From JAEUSF01 sp964484145 (GTDB lineage: Bacteria > Patescibacteriota > Doudnabacteria > UBA920): 8,509 nucleotides of DNA. Location of the stretch: positions 1 through 8,509 of the forward strand of contig CAZAED010000039.1 in NCBI GenBank assembly GCA_964484145.1, in the 5' to 3' direction. Positions within the stretch are counted from its first letter, which is position 1. Each line of letters begins with the position of its first letter. A model generated the notes under the pieces. That model did not search any database and had not been told where the DNA came from. It was given only the letters and a program-made list of their open reading frames with translations. Made by a program: the position numbers and the translations under genes. Positions 4,287-8,509 of this stretch are shown here, in pieces.

Positions 4287-4763
4287 GTGAAAGTGTTATT
4301 CATCTCAATTATTCTGCTGTACCTTTCGCCTTTTGGGGCAACGGCTCAGCAAACCAAAACCGATGATGCGGAGTTCGAGCGGCTCGCAAAAACTCCACAG
4401 GGCAAGGTTGTGGTGCAGTACAACGAGCGCGAGGTGGCGTGGCTTAAAGACCCCAACAATGCGGAGCGTGAGAAGGAGTTTTATGAAACAGTGGAAAGGG
4501 GTAGCGCGGCCGATCGTGATGTTCTTGATCTGGTTGGAACCAATCGTATTCGCGGGACGCACCTTATGCCCGAGACCACACACTTCACCAAGGTTATTAG
4601 CGTAGTAGTAAACGGCAACAACGCGACTGTCAAGACGCTTGAAGAGCCGAACTGGATTTCATCAAGCGGAAGGAAGTATCAGCGGCAAAAGTGGCCGCAC
4701 ACCTACACGCTCAAGAAAGCTGGAGATAAGTGGGTCGTCGTTTTAGACGACTTTGAGCTCTGA
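4287..4763 (+). CDS. Exported protein, possibly NTF2-like
   Basis: The GTG start is chosen because GAGGAGG (4273-4279) sits 7 bases ahead. The 158-residue product begins with a signal peptide (residues 1-20, hydrophobic core LFISIILLYLSP, likely cut after ATA, before QQ). The mature part opens with a helical charged region (EFERLAK through WLKDPNN to ETVERGSAADRDVLDLV) and ends with long strands (TKVISVVVNGNNATVKTLEE, then YTLKKAGDKWVVVLDDFEL). Helices first, then a curved sheet ending in Lys-Trp-Val-Val, is how small secreted SnoaL/NTF2-like proteins are built; this is inference and no catalytic residues are recognisable. Third positions are mostly G or C and Arg is written CGN, unlike the AT-rich, AGA-using neighbours. 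With the repeat copy at 4183, this suggests recent acquisition. Confidence 0.72.
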   Translation: MKVLFISIILLYLSPFGATAQQTKTDDAEFERLAKTPQGKVVVQYNEREVAWLKDPNNAEREKEFYETVERGSAADRDVLDLVGTNRIRGTHLMPETTHFTKVISVVVNGNNATVKTLEEPNWISSSGRKYQRQKWPHTYTLKKAGDKWVVVLDDFEL

Positions 4764-4781
4764 CCCTGCGATCATCGGGCG

Positions 4782-4844
4782 CCGGCATTGTTACGAGTCA
4801 GCAGAGAAATTTGCTGATAAGTTCAATGCCGGTTCTTGTTTTTA
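4782..4844 (+). terminator. Two-tier hairpin terminator
   Basis: CCGGCATTG (4782-4790) pairs perfectly with CAATGCCGG (4824-4832); within it TCAGCA (4798-4803) pairs with TGCTGA (4812-4817). The tail TTCTTGTTTTT completes a terminator 18 bases after the stop of the exported-protein gene. The 33-nt loop with its own stem is larger than usual. Confidence 0.7.
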
Positions 4845-4856
4845 AAATTGTTTTAG

Positions 4857-4885
4857 TTTACAACACCAGTCCGCAACGTTATAAT
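4857..4885 (+). promoter_or_regulatory. Promoter upstream of the dinB leader repeat
   Basis: TTTACA (4857-4862) and TATAAT (4880-4885) with a 17-base spacer. A transcript from about 4892 would cross both arms of the inverted repeat at 4911-5031 before reaching dinB. The only ORF near its start is 10 codons (4911). Confidence 0.6.
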
Positions 4886-4910
4886 AACCATAATAATTAA
4901 AATAAAATTT

Positions 4911-5031
4911 ATGCCCAGTAATACAACTTTCAATTCCTGTTAAAAAACAAGATTAAGCTTTATAAATAATCATTAATCAAATATCAATATTTATTTTGAG
5001 TGTTGATATTGAAAGTTGATATACTGGGTAT
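4911..5031. repeat. Long imperfect inverted repeat spanning the dinB start
   Basis: Bases 4911-4934 are the reverse complement of 5008-5031 at 20 of 24 positions (mismatches at position 3 and at positions 11-13). The right arm contains the dinB -10 box and the first two bases of its ATG. The 73-base interior is very AT-rich and also holds AATATCAA (4980-4987), complementary to TTGATATT (5003-5010), and a repeated TTGATAT (5003-5009, 5016-5022). It may be a regulatory RNA hairpin, an operator array or the remnant of a small inverted-repeat element. Confidence 0.6.
4996..5025 (+). promoter_or_regulatory. Proximal dinB promoter
   Basis: TTGAGT (4996-5001) and TATACT (5020-5025) with an 18-base spacer. 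The -10 ends 4 bases before the ATG at 5030, so transcripts would begin at or within a base or two of the start codon. Confidence 0.5.
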
Positions 5032-5524
5032 GCTCACACTTGGACAAATATTTTTAGGTGAAATAGAGGCAGAGGCTGCTTCTAGCCGCAAATGTTTAGA
5101 ACGTATAACTCCGGAAGTTTTTGAATTTAAGCCGCATGAGAAGTCTATGAAAATGGGTTACCTTGCCTTGCTTGTGGCCGAAGTGCCAAAGTGGATAGCT
5201 TACACCTTAGAAAAAGGGGATATAGACTTTAAAACTTTTACCCACGAACAGCCCAAGAACGGCGCAGAGTTTGCTGAGCACTTAGACGAAAATATAGCCT
5301 GGGCTAAAAGGGAGTTAGAAAAAGTTACAGACCAAGAACTGGAAGCAACCTTTAACCTAAAAAACGACGGCCATGTTTTAATGTCTATGTCTAAAAAAGA
5401 TATGGTAAGTTCTTCTATTCGCCACTGGGTCCACCACCGCGGCCAACTAACCGTCTACATGCGTCTAAACAACATCCCCGTGCCCTCAATATACGGCCCG
5501 ACGGCAGATGAGGGTGGGTTTTAA
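5030..5524 (+). CDS. DinB-family four-helix protein with altered metal site
   Basis: The DinB/YfiT superfamily comprises four-helix bundles that usually hold a divalent metal with three His and include thiol transferases such as bacillithiol S-transferases. The 164-residue product has the family layout: helix 1 (LTLGQIFLGEIEAEAASSRK), helix 2 with KMGYLALLVAEVPKWI (41-56), and the hallmark H132-x3-H136-RGQLTVYMRLNNIPVPSIYG at 132-156. Relatives with this C-terminal sequence usually read LATHVAE in helix 2; here the His position is Leu48, so one metal ligand appears to be lost. ATG 5030 is preferred to the GTG at 5000, which would place the promoter inside the gene and add 10 residues not seen in the family. 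The next gene follows after 18 bases and is probably cotranscribed. Confidence 0.85.
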   Translation: MLTLGQIFLGEIEAEAASSRKCLERITPEVFEFKPHEKSMKMGYLALLVAEVPKWIAYTLEKGDIDFKTFTHEQPKNGAEFAEHLDENIAWAKRELEKVTDQELEATFNLKNDGHVLMSMSKKDMVSSSIRHWVHHRGQLTVYMRLNNIPVPSIYGPTADEGGF

Positions 5525-5542
5525 AAAGGAATAATAATCATC

Positions 5543-6166
5543 ATGACCGACAATAATGTAGGTAAATTTGTCCCAGTAAGCGGGACTTTAATAAGTGTGT
5601 CTTCTTGGGATCCAAATAAAATTCTTCAAGACGGCAGTAGTGTAATTATGGTCGGGGTTCCAAATTCCGATGATAATATTCAAACCCAAGAAAATTTTAT
5701 CAAACAGGAGCTTGTTAGTGGCATTGAAAGTATTTTAGAAGACCATAAGTATTTAAGCTACGCGCTGATTGCGTCTGGTATAGAATTTCTTGGAGCTTGT
5801 ATTGATCCAAACGATGTTCATAAAAAATATGAAAGTAAAAATAGGTTCAGAAAAGCAGTAGATTTATTATTTCCAGATTCTTATAAGGCTTTTAATAATT
5901 TAGATAATAGGGGAGATTTTCAGAATGACCTTTATGAAAATTTAAGATGTGGCGTAAGTCATGTTTTATTGCCACAAAAAAATTTAGTATTATCAGAAAG
6001 AAAGCATACAGGCGCTAAGCATTTAATAGTTGACCAATCAGGGAGGTTAAATCTAGTAATAGAAGATCTGTTCGAAGATTTTAAAAAAGCGTGCGAAATA
6101 GTTATCGGAAAATTAGAAAGTAAAGAGATATCTGCTAAATTTGAAATTCTAGGTCCTAACACATAA
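5543..6166 (+). CDS. Uncharacterised protein with HEPN-like R-x4-H motif
   Basis: No family is certain. The 207-residue product has a beta-rich N-terminus (residues 1-45), then a largely helical body: a long helix (about 51-85, FIKQELVSGIESILEDHKYLSY onward), a charged helix (about 97-110), DLYENLRCGVSH (about 129-140) and a last helix (about 177-195). LRCGVSH contains R135-x4-H140, the RNase motif of HEPN domains in the expected place, on a late helix preceded by Leu-Tyr. HEPN proteins cut RNA and serve in toxin-antitoxin, abortive infection and CRISPR systems. No nucleotidyltransferase (MNT) partner lies beside it. AAGGA at 5526-5530 is a plausible but distant ribosome site; it is probably in an operon with dinB. 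AT-rich codon use matches the host. Confidence 0.6.
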   Translation: MTDNNVGKFVPVSGTLISVSSWDPNKILQDGSSVIMVGVPNSDDNIQTQENFIKQELVSGIESILEDHKYLSYALIASGIEFLGACIDPNDVHKKYESKNRFRKAVDLLFPDSYKAFNNLDNRGDFQNDLYENLRCGVSHVLLPQKNLVLSERKHTGAKHLIVDQSGRLNLVIEDLFEDFKKACEIVIGKLESKEISAKFEILGPNT

Positions 6167-6192
6167 ATTTTTAACAAAATCCTTTTAGTATG

Positions 6193-6208
6193 ACCCTCAA
6201 GGGGTTTT
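6193..6208 (+). terminator. Weak terminator after the HEPN-like gene
   Basis: ACCCT (6193-6197) pairs with GGGGT (6201-6205) across a CAA loop and runs into TTTT. The stem is short with one wobble pair, so termination may be partial. Confidence 0.4.
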
Positions 6209-6224
6209 AAAATGTAGTTTAGCA

Positions 6225-6251
6225 AGCTGCTCTTTTTTTCGCGTTAGCGTC
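6225..6251 (-). pseudogene. Degenerate copy of the typA 3' end
   Basis: Bases 6225-6251 match 6912-6938, the last codons of typA, at 23 of 27 positions without gaps and in the same orientation. Read on the minus strand both give the same ending: LDANAKKRAAC here and LDATARKRAAR in typA, each followed by a stop. Upstream similarity fades quickly and the surrounding frame runs through repeats and a terminator, so no working gene is implied. It could be a duplicated attachment site, a rearrangement scar, or convergence on a basic tail. Confidence 0.45.
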
Positions 6252-6290
6252 GAGGTTTTTGAGTGCCTTTTGTTTTCGAGTATTAGCTTG

Positions 6291-6316
6291 TCCGACGTAG
6301 CCTTGGCGAAGTTGGA
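6291..6316. repeat. REP-like imperfect palindrome
   Basis: TCCGAC (6291-6296) pairs with GTTGGA (6311-6316, one G-U) around GTAGCCTTGGCGAA. It abuts the 21-bp repeat copy 2. It has the size and form of a dispersed intergenic palindrome. GTAGCCTTGGC also occurs at 2307-2317 in the candidate ncRNA. Confidence 0.45.
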
Positions 6317-6337
6317 TACGGTGATATACGAAAATAA
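6317..6337 (+). repeat. 21-bp dispersed repeat, copy 2
   Basis: It differs from 4183-4203 by one base (T6327 for C4193) and has the same orientation. It lies between the REP-like palindrome and the terminator of the minus-strand GC-richer gene. Confidence 0.75.
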
Positions 6338-6380
6338 ATAAAAAAACGAGCAGCGGTTCGGGGTTGCCGAAACGCTGCTC
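6335..6380 (-). terminator. Terminator of the minus-strand small gene
   Basis: GAGCAGCG-TTCGG (6348-6361) pairs with 6367-6380 at 13 of 14 positions around a 5-base loop. Read on the minus strand it runs into seven T and a further T-rich stretch. It lies 20 bases past the stop of the minus-strand gene. Confidence 0.85.
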
Positions 6381-6400
6381 TTGGCGCGACACTGTGCCTA

Positions 6401-6658
6401 CTAGTGGGCTGCTGGAGCCGAAAGGCTGGCTACGAAATCGGCGAATGGGATGCCTTCTCCTTTGAACGTTGAAAGGTTTGTTCTTTCGTCCCAATTTCCC
6501 GGGTAGACCTTTGTTGCCTGTGCCACCCACGTTCCGCCCTCAATAAGGGTTTCCAGTGAGTGAACGAAGGGGGTATGCTCATAGCTGTGTTTGGTGAAGC
6601 ACTTCCGAGCGCGGTCGAGGAAATGAAGGGGTCCTCCCTCCACGATGTATCCTTCCAT
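6401..6658 (-). CDS. Hypothetical small protein in a GC-richer module
   Basis: The 85-residue product is not recognised. It is soluble-looking, with aromatic and His residues spread along it (CFTKHSYEHTPFVHSLETLI at about 20-39, then GTWVAQATKVYPGNW at about 42-56), an acidic-polar middle and an Ala/Ser-rich end; no signal peptide or membrane span. The start is supported by AAGGA (complement of 6666-6670) with 7-base spacing, by a good promoter upstream and a strong terminator downstream, a complete single-gene transcription unit. Third positions are GC-rich, unlike typA beside it, suggesting transfer. Other frames here are longer upstream but have no ribosome site and end inside this gene. 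Confidence 0.6.
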   Translation of the reverse strand: MEGYIVEGGPLHFLDRARKCFTKHSYEHTPFVHSLETLIEGGTWVAQATKVYPGNWDERTNLSTFKGEGIPFADFVASLSAPAAH

Positions 6659-6687
6659 TTTGTCATCCTTTGTGATTGGCGTTGTGA

Positions 6688-6705
6688 AAAGTGCCTTCGC
6701 ACTTT
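6688..6705 (-). promoter_or_regulatory. Hairpin at the 5' end of the small-gene mRNA
   Basis: AAAGTGC and GCACTTT form a perfect 7-bp stem with a 4-base loop. The predicted transcription start (about 6705) is the first base of the stem, so the mRNA would begin with a hairpin, an arrangement known to protect messages from 5'-end decay. Confidence 0.5.
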
Positions 6706-6711
6706 CATGAT

Positions 6712-6740
6712 ATTTTACTGTATTTTGTATATAAAATCAA
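6712..6740 (-). promoter_or_regulatory. Promoter of the minus-strand small gene
   Basis: On the minus strand, TTGATT (6740-6735) and TAAAAT (6717-6712) are separated by 17 bases. It gives a leader of about 47 nt with a 5' hairpin and a Shine-Dalgarno sequence. Confidence 0.65.
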
Positions 6741-6782
6741 TACTAAAAGTATAGCCACTTTGGGTGGGCTCTTAGGATCTAG

Positions 6783-6822
6783 ATTCCGGATAAATTTAAT
6801 AGCAATATAAATTTTCCGGAAT
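6783..6822. repeat. 15-bp inverted repeat with one bulge
   Basis: ATTCCGGA (6783-6790) plus AAATTTA (6792-6798) pair with TAAATTT (6808-6814) and TCCGGAAT (6815-6822), leaving T6791 bulged and a 9-base loop. There is no T tract on either side. It lies between the small-gene promoter and the typA terminator and is unassigned. Confidence 0.6.
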
Positions 6823-6830
6823 GACACAAA

Positions 6831-6865
6831 CAAAAATCCCCTTGAAGGTGTGTTCAAGGGGATTT
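6831..6865 (-). terminator. typA terminator
   Basis: AAATCCCCTTGAA (6834-6846) and TTCAAGGGGATTT (6853-6865) pair perfectly over 13 bp with a 6-base loop. Read on the minus strand it ends in TTTTTG. It lies about 40 bases past the typA stop. Confidence 0.9.
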
Positions 6866-6875
6866 AATATGTGTT

Positions 6876-6899
6876 TTGTTCTCGACAAGCTCGAACAAT
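6876..6899. repeat. Small palindrome after the typA stop
   Basis: TTGTTC and GAACAA pair around CGACAAGCT-type sequence; TCGA also occurs on both sides of the centre. The CGACAAGCTC core resembles short intergenic palindromes seen in many genomes. It has no clear role here. Confidence 0.35.
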
Positions 6900-6905
6900 A
6901 ATGTG

Positions 6906-8509
6906 CTATCGAGCTGCTCTTTTTCTAGCGGTGGCGTCTAGAATTTTTTTGCGAATGCGTATAGAGAGGGGGGTTACTTCTACAAGCTCGTCTGGCCCTA
7001 TGTATTCTAGGGCAAAGTCTAGTTCTACGGGGCGGGGAGGGGTTAGAATTATAGCGTCGTCAGCACCACTAGAGCGCATATTGGTAAGTTTCTTAGTTTT
7101 ACAGACGTTAATTTCTATGTCGTTTTCAAGGGCGTTTTTGCCGACTACCATACCTTCGTAAACTTCTACAGCAGGGCCAATAAACATAATGCCGCGTTCT
7201 TGGGCGTTGTTAAGGCCGTAGGCGTTACTAACTCCGGTTTCACTAGAAATAAGAGAACCGTGTTCGTTAACGCGGGTATCTATTTCGTGAACTGGCTTAT
7301 AGCTGTCAAAAAGGTTGTTCATTATAACTGTACCCTTTGTGCGGGTAAGCATAAGGCTTTTAAGGCCAATTAAACCTCTGGTAGGAATTAAATATTCCGC
7401 GTGAAGTTCGCCGGAAGCTGTTACATCCATATGCTGGAGTTCGCCGCCGCGTTTGCCCATTTGTTCTATCATAACACCTTGATAGTCCGAAGGCACATCT
7501 ATAGTAACAACTTCGTAAGGTTCCATTTTAACGCCCGCTTCTTCATGGTAAATAACCTGAGGCTGGGAAACTTGCAGTTCAAAACCTTCACGGCGCATAG
7601 TTTCAATTAAAATACCTAAGTGAAGTTCGCCGCGGCCGGAAACCAAAAAGCTTTCCGCGCCTTCTTCTGAAGCTTCTACTTTTAAAGCCACATTAGTTTC
7701 TAGCTCCTTCATTAAGCGTTCGCGCAAATTTCTGGAAGTAACAAATTTTCCTTCGCGTCCCGCAAATGGGGAAGTGTTAACGCCAAAAGTCATTTTTATA
7801 GTCGGCGGTTCTATTTCTACTGGAGGTAAGGAAACCGGGTTTGCCGGGTCTGTTAAAACATCGCCAATGTGAATGTCGTCAAAACCCGCTATGGCTACTA
7901 TGTCGCCGGCCTGGGCTTCTTCGGCGTCTATTTGTTTTAAACCCTGGTACATAGAGAGTGCGGAAATTTTACCGGTTATTTTAGTACCGTCGGTTTTAAC
8001 TAACACCACGTTTTGCGCTTTGTTAATTTTACCCGACACAACTTTGCCAACGCCCATACGGCCTTTGTAATTGTCATACATAAGAGCTAAGGCTTGCATA
8101 GCAAACGGTTTGTCTACTTCGGCGTTAGGAGCTGGAATGTGTTTTACAATTGCGTCAAAAAGCGCGGTTAAATCGGGTTGGGTTTTTTCGTCACTTACTT
8201 TAAGTAAAAGTTCTTCGGCAGATTCAGAAGCAAGTCCGCGTATACCGGAAGCATAAATAATAGGGAAGTCTAACTGTAAATGCGAAGCGTTTAATTTAAC
8301 AAACAAGTCAAAAGTTTTGTTTAAAGCTTCGTCTATGTTAGCACCCGGTTTATCTACCTTGTTAATTACCACTATAGCGCGGTGGCCTAAAGCCAAAGCC
8401 TTTTTTAAAACGAATTTAGTTTGAGGCATAGGGCCTTCTTTGGCATCTACTAAAAGTAAAACGCCGTCAGCCAATTTTAAAGTTCTTTCAACCTCGCCGC
8501 CAAAGTCCG
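6906..8509 (-). CDS. typA: Ribosome-associated GTPase TypA/BipA (N-terminus outside window)
   Basis: TypA/BipA is a translational GTPase related to EF-G and LepA that binds the 70S ribosome and helps assembly and growth under stress or cold. About 534 residues are present; the missing part, roughly 80 residues with the P-loop, lies beyond the right edge. The visible sequence begins in the G3 region (DFGGEVER), followed by ADGVLLLVDAKEGPMPQT, the G4 motif NKVD, the G5-like ASGIRGL, the beta-barrel domain 2 (KGRMGVGKVVSGKI), the EF-G-like domain III (GRGELHLGILIETMRREGFEL), the EF-G C-terminal-like domain (PTRGLIGLKSLMLTRTKGT) and the TypA-specific C-terminal domain ending RIRKKILDATARKRAAR. 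The conserved order leaves little doubt and distinguishes it from LepA and EF-G. A strong terminator follows. Its last 27 bases have a degenerate copy at 6225-6251. Confidence 0.97.
   Translation of the reverse strand, partial: DFGGEVERTLKLADGVLLLVDAKEGPMPQTKFVLKKALALGHRAIVVINKVDKPGANIDEALNKTFDLFVKLNASHLQLDFPIIYASGIRGLASESAEELLLKVSDEKTQPDLTALFDAIVKHIPAPNAEVDKPFAMQALALMYDNYKGRMGVGKVVSGKINKAQNVVLVKTDGTKITGKISALSMYQGLKQIDAEEAQAGDIVAIAGFDDIHIGDVLTDPANPVSLPPVEIEPPTIKMTFGVNTSPFAGREGKFVTSRNLRERLMKELETNVALKVEASEEGAESFLVSGRGELHLGILIETMRREGFELQVSQPQVIYHEEAGVKMEPYEVVTIDVPSDYQGVMIEQMGKRGGELQHMDVTASGELHAEYLIPTRGLIGLKSLMLTRTKGTVIMNNLFDSYKPVHEIDTRVNEHGSLISSETGVSNAYGLNNAQERGIMFIGPAVEVYEGMVVGKNALENDIEINVCKTKKLTNMRSSGADDAIILTPPRPVELDFALEYIGPDELVEVTPLSIRIRKKILDATARKRAAR

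Noticed and set aside
4911..4943. Ten-codon ORF near the distal dinB promoter
   Set aside because: Too short, no ribosome site, and its sequence is explained as the left arm of the inverted repeat.
5000..5029. Upstream GTG start for the DinB-like gene
   Set aside because: It would put the promoter inside the gene and add ten residues not expected in the family.
6219..6530. A 103-codon minus-strand open frame
   Set aside because: It crosses the strong terminator at 6335-6380, the 21-bp repeat and the REP-like palindrome, has no ribosome site, and overlaps the better-supported 6401-6658 gene in another frame. Only its typA-like last codons are noted.

Overview
The window looks like ordinary chromosome from a small-genome, AT-rich bacterium. 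The core genes (a holA-like delta subunit and typA) are AT-rich at third codon positions, and all genes read with the standard code (TAA, TAG and TGA all act as stops). The very short intergenic regions, the many short proteins, the Pro/Thr-tailed secreted protein and the apparent leaderless starts would suit a Candidate Phyla Radiation (Patescibacteria) genome. That placement is an inference from style, not from a marker gene.

Layout: (1) 1-1190: a possible C-terminal gene fragment, a complete tRNA-Lys(CTT), its terminator, and holA (DNA polymerase III delta). (2) 1204-2342: a perfect inverted repeat and extended -10 promoter, an exported protein built from 11-residue repeats with a Pro/Thr tail, then a ~190-nt stretch that folds into a long closed stem with two inner hairpins (candidate non-coding RNA). 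(3) 2348-2792: a hicB-hicA toxin-antitoxin pair behind a near-perfect promoter. (4) 2797-3199: about 400 nt with a promoter, a 22-codon leaderless ORF, three mutually exclusive hairpins ending in a terminator, a 13-bp inverted repeat and a second terminator that sits directly in front of the next ribosome binding site. (5) 3200-3774: two overlapping small genes, the first resembling a free-standing peripheral-subunit-binding (E3-binding) domain, the second unknown. (6) 3802-4153: a membrane-anchored winged-helix protein. (7) 4183-4844: a GC-richer module with an exported, possibly NTF2-like protein. (8) 4857-6208: a DinB-family protein whose start lies in one arm of a long inverted repeat, and a 207-residue protein with a HEPN-like R-x4-H motif. 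(9) 6225-6905: repeats, a degenerate copy of the typA 3' end, and a second GC-richer module with a small minus-strand gene. (10) 6906-8509: typA/bipA on the minus strand, running off the window.

Two themes stand out. Five ORFs (holA, hicB, the 22-codon ORF, the winged-helix gene and dinB) have an ATG 4 to 9 nt after a -10-like hexamer, so they are probably translated from leaderless or nearly leaderless mRNAs, whereas the GC-richer or unusual genes have Shine-Dalgarno leaders. Second, the 2797-3714 region looks like a leader-RNA-controlled two-gene unit of unknown function, and is the best candidate here for something undescribed. Two GC-richer single-gene modules each lie next to a copy of the same 21-bp repeat, which suggests insertion of foreign cassettes.
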